NCBI GenBank assembly: GCA_907164885.2 | Contig: OU015493.1 | Coordinates: 54,354,802 to 54,418,801 of the forward strand | Direction of reading: 5' to 3' | DNA from: Dolomedes plantarius | Lineage: Eukaryota; Arthropoda; Arachnida; Araneae; Dolomedidae | DNA: 64,000 nucleotides | Shown here: positions 1-12,061 of the stretch, in pieces | Layout: every line of letters begins with the position of its first letter | Numbering within the stretch: position 1 is the stretch's first letter | Program-made: the position numbers and the translations under genes | Notes under the pieces: model-generated | The model's input: the letters and a program-made list of their open reading frames with translations, nothing else | Told to the model about the DNA's origin: nothing | Database searches by the model: none

Positions 1-1071
1 CTGTTTCCATTGACTCACTTTGAGAAACTCATGCTATATATCCCTTATTTCCAACCTAATTATAGTGCTTCATATATGTTAAAAATAATAGCAATAATAA
101 TAAATAAACAAATAAATATATATATATATATATAAATATATGTGTTAGTTAGTTATTAGTAATATCCAAAATCTGGCCAATTTACGAAATGGTGGCCACG
201 AGCAAAAGTCTTAAATTAACGAGAATTTACGAATACTTCGGGGTTTGGACAAAGTGCTTGGCAATCAACCTGTCATAAATTTTGCATACAGTTTTATTAA
301 CATGGCAGTGTGTTTTTAAAAAGTTTTAATAAACAGCATTACGTACTAAGAAAATAAACACATAAGAGGAATATCTTTAGTTGAAAAAAGCATGTATGAA
401 AAGAGCGAGACATTTGTGTTGGTCTATCCTCAGGTATCTCTATCCTTAAATATGTATATTTAATTTTTTTTTATAGATTTTAAGAATCTGCCTAAACCTT
501 CAAAGTAATATGAATTGACTGTAAAAAGAAATGTTATAGTCTCTGACTTAAAGCCGTCCGAAAGAAACCTTTCCGAGAATGTAATCCGTTATTTGGATAA
601 GAAATGTCAGATATTTCCGGGAGGAATTTAAAAGAAATTTACATATGCTATAATCGTTCATACGAAAAAATGAAAGATATGATGCAATGTACTTTTGTCT
701 TTATTACACATCAAGAAAAAGTACGGTTAAATACCTAACACCTCGGATCGAATTTGGTGCATAATAAAGGAGAACTATTTTTATTTTGTCCAATCTAACT
801 AATTGCTTGTGTATCATTTGAGACTTTATTTTTGTAAACGCTAGAACTGAAAATGTGAATACGCACGATTAATGATGAATATATGTAAAATAATTAAGGA
901 GGAAGAGTTCACATATTTATACAAATATACAGCAGGTTATAACTAACTATGTTATTAATATGGAATTGTCATAATTTCTCCCCTCTCCGTATTTATCTGT
1001 AAACAAATCTGTGTTTGTGTGTGTGTTTGTGTGTGATAGATAACTCTCTTATAAGGACTCTCTTAGAAGGA

Positions 1072-1373
1072 TGTTCAGCCAATCACAGCAGCCCATGCTC
1101 GCACACGCAGTTGAGGTAATGCCAGCCATAACTCGAACTTCGAACTACAGTCTAGTAAGACACTGAACGTATTCACTGTTTGTACAACTCTCGTACTTGA
1201 CGCACGTGTGAGTTCCGATGGAACATTTTGTAAAATCAATGTAACGCTACGATGCATGTAGCCGAGTTTTTATGTGTGAAGTGTAATGTCAACGGCTTTA
1301 CGATTTTGCTATAATTATAGTTTTTGTTAATTATGATTGTTTAATCTTTACAACGACAACTACACTTCTCCAA
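1072..1373 (+). repeat. 5' LTR of the Gypsy-type element
   Basis: Starts TGTTCAGCC and ends CTTCTCCAA; aligned without gaps to the 3' LTR with 9 mismatches. The flank AAGGA on its left is repeated after the 3' LTR. The 3' boundary is uncertain by a base or two because the following bases are A. Confidence 0.9.
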
Positions 1374-1375
1374 AA

Positions 1376-1392
1376 TGGTGACCCTTGTGAAG
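1376..1392 (+). other. Putative primer-binding site
   Basis: TGGTGACCC begins two to three bases after the 5' LTR. This is the position and TGG start expected for a site complementary to the CCA-ending 3' end of a primer tRNA. I could not assign the tRNA. Confidence 0.5.
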
Positions 1393-2258
1393 AACTTCGT
1401 TTTTTCCGGCATCTTAATGTGACGTCCCACGTGCGAACAGGAATCTACTTACATCCTCGCAGTGGCCAGCGAGTATTCTAATTTGGATGTGCAGAAGCAG
1501 CGTATGCAGATGACTTAAGCATTTTAAAAGCTTATTTCGCTGAAATATTTTTTTTCCAAGCCGAATTTCTAAAAATTCTCGACCACGTGTTCCTTTGCTT
1601 TCCGACGACGAGTGATTTTCTCCGGAGCACGTGACAACGACGAAGCCGAAGACTGTGTGTGCGGTGCTAACTAGCTCGAAATCTCGCTTGTGGTGCTATA
1701 TTGCACGAAGATTGTGTGTGGTGCTACAAAGCACGAAGTCTCGCTTGTGGTGCTTCATAGACGAAGAAATTGTGAATTTTCATTTTTATTGTGTTGTGTG
1801 TTCTATCGATTCTCGGTAATTATTTGGATATACTCTATGTTCACGTCTTCTCATCGCTCCTCCTGGTAAGCCCTTTCCATTTATTTCTATCACCTAAGAA
1901 TGTTGTTCTGCCAAAAAAAAAAAATAACTTTCAAACTAGCAACGAACTGAAAATTTGACTTTTTAATGACATTTTTTTTAAACATGCCGTTTCCTTCTAC
2001 ATACTAGCCGCATCACCATTAATGTTGCAAAGTGTCATTTTTCGTAATATTGTGTATCATTTATGTATTTTACTGATAATTCATTTTAGTATCATATTTT
2101 ACTCATCTTTTAAAGTATTGTGAATTGCCATTTTCTGCTATATTTTCATTTTTATATTTTGCTCATATTAAGTATTGTGTATAGCCATTTTCTATTCTAT
2201 TTTATTTTGAATATACTATCTTGTATTGTTCACATCTGGCATCGCACTACCTGAAAAT
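1393..2258 (+). other. Untranslated leader of the Gypsy-type element
   Basis: About 0.87 kb between the primer-binding site and the first gag ATG. Its early part (about 1645-1765) carries imperfect repeats of a GCTTGTGGTGCT / GCACGAAG motif; the rest is AT-rich. A 62-codon open frame at 1631-1819 follows these repeats and resembles no protein I know. Confidence 0.6.
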
Positions 2259-3027
2259 ATGGCTGATACCCCCCGAACTGGCACGCGTCGCAGTTAAACC
2301 TGTCACATTCTGGCCGAAAGACCCTGAAACCTGGTTTCTTCAGCTTGAAGATCAATTTAGGCTAGGCGCGGTCACTAACGATGAAACTAAATTCTATACA
2401 GCTATTTCGGCAATCGATACGGATATTCTGCAATCGTTCCGGGATCTTCTCCGACATCCTCCGGCTGAAGACAAGTACGACACACTCAAACAGAGACTGA
2501 TTTCACATTTTGCCGAATCTGAAACCGCTCGTCTTAACCATTTGTTGCAAGACACTCAGATAGGTAATATGCGACCATCACAGTTGCTCGCTAAGATGCA
2601 AGACTTAGCAGATTCCAACTTCGGCGACACGGCTCTAAAAACTCTTTGGCTTAGTCGATTGCCCAGCCAAACGCAGGCGATTCTGGCCGTCAACTCGGAG
2701 CCACTACCTAATTTGGCCAAGATGGCCGATAAAATTCATGAGCTGTCTTTACCCACTTTCCAAGTGCAGGCTGTAAAACAAGGGGAGAATGTTAACTTAG
2801 CTCTACAGCAACAGATTGATGCCTTAACTCAACAGATTGCCCGTCTGTCTACAGAAAAATCACATCAACACAAGCGCCCTTATGGCAGACACTGGTGTTC
2901 TCGCTCTCGTAGCACTTCGCGCCATAGGCAGCAAAATAAGTCACAAATCTGTTTCTACCATTCGAAATTTGGTGATGAAGCCCTTAAGTGTAGACAACCA
3001 TGCAACTACAAAACTCAGGGAAACTAG
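2221..3027 (+). pseudogene. gag: gag of the Gypsy-type retrotransposon, disrupted at its start
   Basis: Encodes the structural Gag protein, which packages element RNA in cytoplasmic particles. The body shows the segment ELARVAVKP followed by FWPKDPETWFLQLEDQF, a middle region rich in helices, a glutamine-rich stretch (LALQQQIDALTQQIARL), a basic arginine/serine tail and a cysteine/histidine cluster CFYHSKFGDEALKC. This layout fits Gag of arthropod Gypsy elements (family recognised from memory). The plausible start ATG at 2259-2261 is in a different frame from the body; a run of six C at 2269-2274 lies between them, so a one-base change there probably caused the break. The frame can be read from 2221 only with a non-ATG codon. 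It ends at TAG 3025-3027, overlapping the pol frame by about 30 bases. Confidence 0.85.
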
Positions 3028-5525
3028 CTGCGCGGTCCCAGGTGGCCGCCATGGCCGACCGCAGCAATTTTCGTATTTATGTGGCCGACAATAAGAACAA
3101 TATGAGATTCCTCATTGATACGGGTGCCGATGTTTCCGCCATTCCCCGTCCTAAAAATCTTAAGTCTGAAAAAGGAAAACTCACCTTATACGCAGCCAAC
3201 AACTCTTCGATAGCGACGTATGGCACGAAGCTTCTCACGCTAAACTTAGGTCTCCAAAGACCCTTTGCTTGGCCATTCATTGTTGCTGATGTTTCCACTG
3301 CTATTATCGGTGTAGATTTCCTAAATCACTTCAACCTTTTGGTAGACGTCCGACGTCGCAGACTCCTCGATCTTGCCACGAACATTTCAACCCCTGGGCA
3401 GATCTCTAAAGAACCCACCGAAAGTATTTTAATGCTCACGCCGACTTCTGTTTATCACAAACTTTTGTTAGACTTTCCTGAGCTCATAGGCATGTCGAGC
3501 TTGACTAAAGCCAAATCTAAAGTTGAGATTTATCATCATATACAAACAACAGGCCCTCCAGTTTTCTCCAAGCCGAGACGTCTAAGTCCGTCACTTCTTA
3601 AATCTGCGAAAGAAGAATTCCAGTTTATGTTGCAACAGGGCATCGTCCGCCCCTCAAAAAGTCCATGGGCGAGTCCTCTCCATATGGTACTAAAAAAGTC
3701 TGGTGATTGGAGACCCTGTGGCGATTATCGACGGCTGAACGCTTCTAATGTGCCAGATCGGTATCCGGTCCCACATATTCAGGATTGCACGCAGATGCTG
3801 GCTGGAAAGAGAATTTTCTCAACCCTCGACCTTACCCGTGCTTACAACCCCGAGATTCCTGTTTTTCCGGAAGACGTGCCGAAGACAGCCGTGACTACGC
3901 CCTTTGGCCTTTGGGAATTTGTTTCCATGCCATTTGGTCTGAGAAATGCCGGGCAGACTTTCCAGCGATGCATAAATAGCATCCTCCAAGACGACCATTT
4001 TCGACCTTTTCTCGAAGGCAGAGAATTTAAAATCCTAACTCATCACAAACCACTGACCTTCGCTTTTACGAAAAACTCCAACCTCTCTCCTAGACAACTC
4101 AGACAGTTGGACCTGATTGCTCAATTCTCGACGGATATCGTGCATTTAAAAGGCCTCGACAACGTTGTTGCTGACCGCTTGTCACGCATCAATGACATCA
4201 CCGCAACTTCCGACATCGATTTCTCTTCTCTGGCAGAAGCACAGAAAATGGACGACGAATTGCAGACAATCTTGGAAAACCCGAAAGTCAGTGGCCTCAA
4301 ACTACAGACCCTGAAGGTTGATGGACAGTCCGACATAATTTGCAATACCTCGCAGGGAACAATTCGCCCATTTTTGCCAAAATCCTTTCGCCAGCGAGTG
4401 TTCCAGAAACTTCACAATTTCGCACATCCTGGAATCCGCGCCACGAAGAAGCTGATCCAGCAGCGGTACGTTTGGCCTGCAATGCTCACCGACATCACCG
4501 AATGGACCCGTGCATGCATTCCATGTCAAAGATCGAAAGTGCTGAGACATACTAAGAGCCCGCCCCAACCCTTCCTATTGCCAGAAAAACTGTTCGATCA
4601 CGTTCACCTCGATCTGGTCGGTCCCCTGCCTCAATCTGAAGGTTCAACCTATCTGTTAACCTGTATTGACAGATTTACCCGTTGGCCTGAAGCGTTTCCC
4701 ATTCCGGATATGTCCGCGGAAACTGTGGCTCGCAACTTTCTCTCTGGCTGGATTGCACGTTTTGGAGTCCCTTCCACCATCACAACGGACCAAGGAAGAC
4801 AGTTCCAATCTTCTTTGTCCTCCTCACTGTCGACCTTGCTAGGCATCAAACAAATCCGAACAACACCATACCACCCTGCTAGCAACAGTCTCGTAGAACG
4901 TTTCCATGGCTCGTTAAAACAAGCTCTACGATGTAAAGGAAACAACCACTGGACTGAATCTTTACCCTTAGTTCTTCTCGGACTAAGATCCGCATTCAAG
5001 CCAGACCTCCAATGCACAACTGCCGAACTGGTATACGGGTCGACAATTCGTATGCCAGCTGAATTTTTTGTGCCATCTAATGAAACCGACATTGGTACGG
5101 CAGAATTTTTGCAACGACTCCGAAAATAAATGAAAGACCTATCGCCAGTGCAGACATCGGCACACGCCAGCTCGAAACCCTTTGTGCACCCTGCGTTGGC
5201 GACTTGCACACATGTGTTCGTCCGTCATGATGCGGTACGGAAACCTCTCCAGCCGCCATACGACGGACCATACCAAATTCTTGACCTTACCACAAAACAT
5301 TTCAGCCTAATGGTGAACGGAAAAAAGACGGTCATCAACATTGATCGCCTAAAACCAGCGTTCGCAGAACTTCAAACCGTGTCCACTTCGACAGGTAAAG
5401 TCACACCTTCATCGGCTTCAAGACAGTCGCAAGGGGAATCTCCTCCCAATCCTGTGGCTACGCCTACACCAGTTACTGTGACGAGTGCCGGAAGAAAGGT
5501 CAGATTCAACCCCAGGTTCCTTTAA
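2994..5525 (+). pseudogene. pol: pol of the Gypsy-type retrotransposon (protease, truncated RT/RNase H, integrase with internal stop)
   Basis: The frame opens at 2994, one frame back from gag, with its first ATG at 3000. From that Met: aspartic protease with DTG at residues 40-42 and a second conserved stretch IIGVDFL near 102-108; reverse transcriptase from about 175, with the first catalytic Asp in STLDLTRAY (277) and the [15 protein letters not shown] block (309-323). Right after [10 protein letters not shown] (330) the reading passes directly into RNase H sequence ([10 protein letters not shown], 334-343), so the YxDD active site, thumb and most of RNase H are gone by an in-frame deletion near 3985-3995. 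The RNase H TDHKPL motif reads THHKPL. Integrase keeps H472/H476/C506/C509 and D538, D597, E633 with 35 residues between the last two. TAA at 5127-5129 stops the frame; the same frame resumes at once to 5525 and holds the integrase C-terminal part (VRKPLQPPYDGPYQI). The product would be inactive. Confidence 0.93.
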
Positions 5526-5542
5526 GTCTCGTACCTTTGGTA

Positions 5543-5554
5543 CTTGGGGGGGAG
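5543..5554 (+). other. Polypurine tract
   Basis: A G-rich run ending GGGGGGGGAG lies 16 bases before the 3' LTR as defined by comparison with the 5' LTR. It fits the plus-strand primer site of LTR retrotransposons. Confidence 0.7.
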
Positions 5555-5569
5555 TACTGTGGCATCGGC

Positions 5570-5871
5570 TGTTCAGCCAATCACAGCAGCCCATGCTCGC
5601 ACACCCAGTTGAGGTAATGCCAGCCATAACTCGAACTTCGAACTACAGTCTAGTAAGTCACTGAACATATTCACTGTTTGTACAACTCTCGTACTTGACG
5701 CACGTGTGAGTTCCGATGGAACATTTTGTAAAATCAATGTAACGCTACGTTGCCTGTAGCCGAGTTTTTATATGTGAAGTGTAATGTCAACGGCTTTACG
5801 ATTTTGCTATAATTAAAGTTTTTGTTAATTATGATTGTTTAATATTTACAACGACAACTATACTTCTCCAA
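5570..5871 (+). repeat. 3' LTR of the Gypsy-type element
   Basis: Aligned without gaps to the 5' LTR with 9 differences in 302 bp; followed by AAGGA (5872-5876), the duplicated target. The 12 bases before it (5558-5569, starting TGTGGC) lie between the polypurine tract and the LTR and are absent on the left side of the element. Confidence 0.9.
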
Positions 5872-6686
5872 AAGGACTTGTAACAACATTAATTCTGAAG
5901 TCAGAAACAGAAGAAAGTATCACTACGGCGGGCGATGTCGTCTTGGAAAGAAAAGTTGTAGTCGCGCTGGAGCAGGAACACATCTAGCGAAAAAGTCCAA
6001 TTGATAGAATTCATATTTTTATTGACACTAGCATATTATTTATATTAATTTGTTTACATTATAAGAAACTTAACGAATAGGAATTATTTTTAAAAGGTGT
6101 TCCAGCGGCGTGACGTACAAACATCCTGTTCTCAACGTATCCAACAAGCTAAGCCTCGTGCAGTTGAATCTTTCACAACGAAACAAAGATATGTTAATTT
6201 CATTTGTCCTTGTGGTCATCTATGGTGTAATATGCCCAGCGACAGCTAGGCGACACAGAAAAACAGAAGTAGTTACATATGGGGAATGACAATATTAAAA
6301 GTAGAGGAATAATTGAATAGATTACTAACTGGTGAGGCGTAATTATTTTATATACATATACATATATACACTCTCTCTCTCACACACGTCTCAAAATCGT
6401 TTAATTTATTGCTATATTGATGTATAATGTTGGAAAACTAAAATGCAATTTGCTTTATGATTAATGCCCCTCTACCTTCCTTCTAAAGAAAATTTAAATT
6501 ATTTGTAAAATTATAACTTAGCTCTAAGTAAGATTCATACATTCCACTTACGTGTGTTATAATTTACGCAGGTAAGTGGGTTTTAGAATGTGGAAGGGAA
6601 AACTTCTTTTATAAAACTTTTGTTTAATAATCTGAATTGCGACCTATTCAAATGCGTTTAATTTACACACACACATGCACACACCA

Positions 6687-6812
<126 letters not shown>

Positions 6813-6934
6813 ATTTCGCTTCTAAAATTGGTCAAAGAAAAAAGCAGGCTATTATCTCGAAGATACACTTGAGAGAAATAGCCTCATTAAGAGTCAGGCC
6901 CCGTTGAGTTCTACGGTCAGCTAAATTGCGCGTA

Positions 6935-7007
6935 CTTTCCGTAGTGTAGTGGTCATCACGTGCACTTTATCCGCGCAAGGTCCCCGGTTCGATTCCGGAC
7001 GGGAACA
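6935..7007 (+). pseudogene. Decayed tRNA-Val copy
   Basis: 73 bases, the same position in the tandem unit as the intact tRNA at 8904. Position 1 is C instead of G and mismatches its partner, the anticodon stem has an A/C mismatch, the T stem has one broken outer pair, and the anticodon triplet reads TAT instead of TAC. The B-box GGTTCGATTCC is still recognisable. Probably non-functional. Confidence 0.85.
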
Positions 7008-8730
7008 CGTTTTAACTTTTTGCAACTGTTCTGTGTCCGTTTACTCACTTTGAGAAACGCTTGCTATATATACCTTATTTCCAACCTTTTATAGTGCTTC
7101 ATATATGTTAAAAATAATAGCAATAATAATAAATAAACAAATAAATATATATACATATATATGTGTGTGTGTGTGTGTGTGTTAGTTAGTCAGTTACAGC
7201 TAAAATCGAAAGTATCGCTAATTTACGAAATGGTGACCTCCAGCAAAAGTCCGAAATTAACGAGAATTTACGAATACTTTGGGCTTTGGACGAAGTGCTT
7301 GACAATCAACCTTTCATAAAATTTGCATACAGTTTTATTAACATGGCAGTGTGTTTTTAAAAAGTTTTAATAAACAGTGTTACCTACTAAAAAAGAAAAC
7401 ACATAAGAGAACTAACTTTAGTTCAAAAAAGCATGTATGAAATGAGCGAGACTGTGTGTAGGTCTATCCTCATGTATCTCTGTCCTTAAATATGTATATT
7501 TAATTTTTTATAGGTATTACGAATCTGCATTAACGTTCAAAATAATATGAATTGACAGCAAAAAGAAATGTTATAATCTCTGAACTTAAAGCCGTCGGAA
7601 AGAAACCTTTGCGAGAATGTAATCCGTTATTTGGATAAGAAATGTCAGACAGTTTCGGGAAGAATTAAAAAGAAATTAATAAATGCTATAATCGTTCATG
7701 CGAATAATTAAGGATAGGATACAATGTACTGATCCCTTTAGAACACCTCAAGGAAATGTACGGTTAAATACCTAACACCTCGGATTGAATTTGGGGCATA
7801 ATAAAGGGTAACTATTTTTTTATTTTGCCCAATCTAACTAATTGCTTGTGTATCATTTGAGACTTTATTTTTGTAAACGCCAGAACTGAGAATGTGAATA
7901 CGCATGATTAATGATGAATATATGTAAAATAATTAAGGAGGAAGAGTTCACTTTTATATACAAATATACAGCAGGTTATAACTAACTATGTTATTAATAT
8001 GGAATTGTCATAATTTCTCCCCTCTCCGTATTTATCTGTAAACAAATCTGTGTTTCTGTGTGTGTGTGCTTGTGTGTGATAGATAACTCTCTTATAAGGA
8101 CTCTCTTATAAGGACTCTCTTATAAGGACTTGTAACAACATTAATTCTGAAGTCAGAAACAGAAGAAAGTATCACTACGGCGGGAGATGTCGTCTTGGAA
8201 AGAAAAGTTTTAGTTTCGATGGAGCAGGTACACATCTAGCGAAAGAGTCCAATGAATAAAATTAACATGTTTATTGACACTAGCATATTATTGATTTTAA
8301 TTTGTTTAATATATTATAAGGAACTTAACGAATAAGAATTATTTTTAAAAGATGTTCCAGCGGCAAGACTTACAAACGTTCTGTTCTCACAGGCGTAATT
8401 ATTATATATACATATACATATATGCACTCTCTCTCTCACACACACTTCTCAAAATCGTTTAATTTATTGCTATTTTGATGTATAATGTTTGAACAATTTG
8501 CTTTATGATTAATGCCCCTCTACCTTCCTTCTCAAGAAAATTAAATTTTTCGTAAAATTATGACTTAGCTTTAAGTAAGATTCATACATTCCACTTACGT
8601 GGGTTATAATTTACGCAGGTATGTGGATCTTAGAATGTGGAAGGGAGCACTTCTTTTATTAAACGTTAGTTTAATAATCTGAATTGCGACCAATTCTAAA
8701 GCCTTTAATTTACACACACATGCACACACC

Positions 8731-8777
<47 letters not shown>

Positions 8778-8903
8778 TTCAATTTCGCTTCTAAAATTGG
8801 TCAAGGAAAAAAGCAGTCTGTTATGTCGAAGATATACTTGAGAGAAATAGTCTCAGTAAATTTCAGGACCCGTTGAGTTCTCCGGTCAGCTAACTTGGGC
8901 GTA
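7008..8903 (+). repeat. ~2-kb tandem repeat, unit 2
   Basis: Lies between the two tRNA copies and matches unit 1 and unit 3. Near 8390 it lacks a block of about 150 bp present in the other two (6120-6330 and 10310-10530). It also has an extra copy of a 14-bp step (CTCTCTTATAAGGA) near 8090-8125. A (TA)n run is at 8737-8773. No coding sequence seen. Confidence 0.88.
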
Positions 8904-8976
8904 GTTTCCGTAGTGTAGTGGTCATCACATGCGCTTTACACGCGCAAGGTCCCCGGTTCGATCCCGGGCGGAAACA
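8904..8976 (+). tRNA. tRNA-Val (anticodon TAC)
   Basis: The 73-base sequence folds as a complete cloverleaf: acceptor GTTTCCG with CGGAAAC (7 pairs), a D arm with GTG/CAC, anticodon stem TGCGC/GCGCA with loop TTTACAC (anticodon TAC, valine), T stem CCCGG/CCGGG with loop TTCGATC, and discriminator A. Internal Pol III boxes are present: A-box around TAGTGTAGTGG and B-box GGTTCGATCCC. CCA is not encoded, as usual in eukaryotes. TTTT at 8979-8982 can end transcription. It sits at the joint between tandem units 2 and 3. Every stem pair checked is intact, so it is likely functional, although it is part of a repeated locus. Confidence 0.93.
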
Positions 8977-10590
8977 CGTTTTAACTTTTTGCTACTGTTC
9001 TGTGTCCATTTACTCACTTTGAGAAACGCTTGTTATATATCCCTTATTTCCAACCTTTTATAGTGCTTCATATATGTTAAAAATAATAGCAATAATAATA
9101 AATAAACAAATAAATATATATTTATATATTGTAAATATATGTGTGTGTGTGTTAGTTAGTTAGTTACAGCTAATATCCGAAATCTGGCCAATTTACGAAA
9201 TGGTGGCCACGAGCAAAAATCTGAAATTAACGAGAATTTACGAATACTTCGGGCTTTGGACAAAGTGCTTGACAATCAACCTGTCATAAAATTTGCATAC
9301 AGTTTCATTAACATGGCAGTGTTTTTAAAAAGTTTGAATAAACAGCATTACGTACTAAAAAAATAAACACATAAGTGGAATATCTTTAGTTGCAAAAAGC
9401 ATGTATGAAAAGAGCGAGACTTTGTGTTGGTCTATCCTCAGGTATCTCTATCCTTAAATATGTATATTTAATTTTTTATAGATATTACGAATCTGCCTTA
9501 ACCTTCAAAATAATGTGAATTGACTGTAAAAAGAAATGTTATAGTCTCTGAACTTAAAGCCGTCGGAAAGAAACCTTTGCGAGAATGTAATCCGTTATTT
9601 GGATAAGAAATGTCAGAAATTTTTGGAAGGAATTAAAAAGAAATTAATAGATTCTATAATCGTGCATGCGAAAAAATTAAGGATATGATGCAATGTTCTT
9701 ATCTCTTTATTACACATGAAGGAAAAGTATGGTTAAATACCTAACACCTTGGATCGAATTTTGTGTATAATAAAGGAGAACTATTTTTATTTTGTCCAAT
9801 CTAACTAATTGCTTGTGTATCATTTGACACTTTATTTTTGTAAACTCCAGAACTGAGAATGTGAATACGCCTGATCAATGATGAATATATGTAAAATAAT
9901 TTAGGAGGAATAGTTCACTTTTATATACAAATATACAGCAGGTTATAGCTAACTATATTATTAATATGGAATTGTCATAATTTCTCCCCTCTCCGTATTT
10001 ATCTGTAAACTAATCTCTGGTGTATGTGTGTGTGTGTGATAGATAACTCTCTAAAAGGACTCTCTTATATACTTGTAACAACATTAATTCTGAAGTCAGA
10101 AACAGAAGAAAGGATCACGACGGCGGGCTATGTCGTCTTGGAAGGAAAAGTTGTAGTCGCGCTGAAGCAGGAACACATCTAGCGAAAAAGTCCAATGGAT
10201 AGAATTAATTTGTTTATTGACTGTAGCATATTATTGATATTAATTTGTTTAATATATTATAAGGAACTTAACGAATAGGAATTATTTTTAAAAGATGTTC
10301 CAGCGGCGAGACTTACAAACGTCCTGTTCTCACTATATTGAACACGCTAAGTCTTGCGCAGTTCAACTTTGTCACCGAAAGATAGAGATGTTAGTTTCAT
10401 TTGTCCTTGTGGTCATCTATGGTGTAATTTTCCCAGAGACAGCTAGGCGACACAGAAAAACAGAAATAGTTACATAAGGGGAAGGACAATATTAAATTTA
10501 GAGAATGAATGGAATAAATTACTAACTAATTTGACGTAATTATTATTTATACGTATACATATATACTCTCCCTCTCCCCCCCCCACACAC
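8977..10590 (+). repeat. ~2-kb tandem repeat, unit 3 (3' end lost)
   Basis: Matches units 1 and 2 from just after the tRNA up to about 10,590, where it ends in a C-rich run and a (TCTA)n/(TA)n microsatellite; the remainder and the next tRNA are missing. It keeps the ~150-bp block missing from unit 2. Confidence 0.85.
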
Positions 10591-10592
10591 AC

Positions 10593-10646
10593 AGATATCT
10601 ATCTATCTATCTATCTATATATCTATCTATCTATTCTATCTATCTA

Positions 10647-10692
<46 letters not shown>
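10593..10692. repeat. (TCTA)n followed by (TA)n microsatellite
   Basis: About 100 bp of TCTA repeats passing into TA repeats. It marks the right edge of the ~2-kb tandem array. Confidence 0.95.
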
Positions 10693-10694
<2 letters not shown>

Positions 10695-11325
10695 CTTGAC
10701 GCCGGTATGCGCTGTTCATCAGCGCTGTAGTTGGGATCCTCTTTTTCTCGTGCAGGGATCTTTAATCAACACAAAAGTTCATGTTTGGAGCCACAACAAC
10801 CCACGATGTATGCGACCACATGCTGCCCAACAACGATTCTGAGTGAATGTATGGGCGGGCACTATTTTTGATTACTTAGTCGGGCCATACTTATTACCAC
10901 CCCCTCTGGATGGACGGAAATATCGCTTTTTTCTGGAGGAGGTACTGCCGGAATTACTGGACATTGCTTCAATGTGTGCTCAGCGTGCAATACGGTTCCT
11001 GCACGAGGGGCTCCAGCTCATTATTCCCGTGTTGTATGTGATTACTTGAACAGGACGTTTGCACCTCGATGGATTGAGCTGGAGTTCCTGTCTCATGGCC
11101 ACCCCTATCACCGGATATATCTAGCCTAGATTTTTTACTGTGGGGGACCCTCAAATCCGTTGTCCACGAGACGTCTGTTGACTCTGCAACCGACCTCTTT
11201 GCAAGAATCTCCGTCCCAGCTGCAAACGAAATGCCAGTAATTTTTGAAAGGGTTCGACAATCGATGAATCGCCGTTGTGAAGCGTGCATAGCTGTAGATT
11301 GTAAGAACGTTGAGCATTTGTTGTG
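10695..11325 (+). pseudogene. Mariner-like (IS630-Tc1-mariner superfamily) transposase relic
   Basis: A broken DDE transposase. In one frame NVWAGTIFDYLVGPYLLPP, with DGRKYRFFLEEVLPELLD, is readable (about 10,843-10,970). A second frame gives DYLNRTF near 11,034. A third gives DFLLWGTLKS from about 11,131 and runs to VRQSMNRRCEACIAVDCKN and EHLL, then TGA near 11,325. The FLLWG and RRCEACI...EHLL stretches are typical of the C-terminal half of these transposases (family from memory). At least two frameshifts and several stops make it inactive. The 3' flank near 11,390-11,428 and 12,062-12,110 matches the flank of a related relic at 27,560-27,840. Confidence 0.85.
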
Positions 11326-11428
11326 AAAATCAACGTGTACACGTACAGTCGTAGTGTAAAGTATCTGTAAATAGTTTTTCAAACCGTTATTTGCTTTTCA
11401 TTTCTGCATCTTCGTTTATCCTCTAGCT

Positions 11429-12061
11429 CAGGGTGGCCATCTTTTGTATACGTAAGATCTACTTTTATCTTAAAAATGTGTCGTGATCGACTTGTTGTCA
11501 TAGGCGTAGTCTAAGTGGGGAGGGGGAGGTGTGAAATACATACTATGTTCATACACTGTATTTCATTACGAGGTGCACTCTCACGAGCTATGGGTATATA
11601 AGCAAAATAAATGTTCAAACATAAATATCTATCTACTTAAAAAACAACATACATAACGGGCCAAAAAAGTCACGTCCAGGGGAATTAAAACAACATCAGT
11701 AATTATTGACAATATTAGTTCAAATTAGCTACAGATAAAGACAGATTTAGAATTTATTACATTAACATTAATGGGAAGACTGAGTTTGCATGTCCCTAAC
11801 CAAGGAATCATAATTTGGCTTATATCAATGGCAATTTTCTTATGCTTGGAAAGCATGGGTGCCATGGTATACGTTCGGTCTCAGACTGAATTACAATCCC
11901 GGTCTAGTGCAGTGTAAAAAGAACCCTTATTGCTGTCCTAAATTTGTGCTCTATTTATCACGTAGTCTAATCGGTTTCTAAGTTAAGACAGAACTAGCGA
12001 TCGACCGAAATTGGCTTCGCGATCGACCAGTCGATCACGATCGACTTGTTCGCCACCCCTG
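11429..12061. mobile_element. hAT-type non-autonomous DNA transposon, 633 bp
   Basis: Ends are CAGGGTGGCC and GGCGAACAAG...-side CGCCACCCCTG, an imperfect terminal inverted repeat of the CAGGGGTGGC type common in hAT elements. It is flanked by a perfect 8-bp direct repeat CTCTAGCT (11,421-11,428 and 12,062-12,069), the target-site length of hAT. A GATCGACTTGTT motif occurs near both ends. There is no transposase. It interrupts the 3' end of the mariner-like relic; the uninterrupted version of the target is seen near 27,575-27,590. Confidence 0.9.

Larger units (their letters stand above)
1072..5871 (+). mobile_element. Gypsy-type LTR retrotransposon, defective, 4.8 kb
   Basis: Two 302-bp LTRs (1072-1373 and 5570-5871) flank gag, protease, a truncated reverse transcriptase/RNase H and integrase, in Gypsy (Ty3) order. 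A 5-bp direct repeat AAGGA occurs at 1067-1071 and 5872-5876. The empty site is visible in sister repeat units, for example near 8095-8130. I counted 9 differences between the LTRs (about 3%), so it is not a very recent insertion. It cannot be autonomous: the gag start is out of frame with the gag body, the reverse transcriptase catalytic YxDD region is deleted, and integrase has an internal stop. Confidence 0.95.

Noticed and set aside
2994..3027. Programmed -1 frameshift between gag and pol
   Set aside because: The frames do overlap in the right sense, but I found no canonical slippery heptamer in the overlap, so I did not annotate a frameshift site.
4649..5209. 186-codon frame on the minus strand
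   Set aside because: It is the antisense shadow of the integrase region of pol.
6191..6289. Signal-peptide-like short frame (MLISFVLVVIYGVIC) in tandem unit 1, also present at 10,388-10,477 in unit 3
   Set aside because: Five of six differences between the two copies change the protein or create a stop, unit 2 lacks the region, and no downstream coding sequence follows. This looks like neutral sequence.
11135..11382. Minus-strand frames opposite the mariner-like relic
   Set aside because: The plus strand carries the recognisable transposase C-terminus, so these are shadows.
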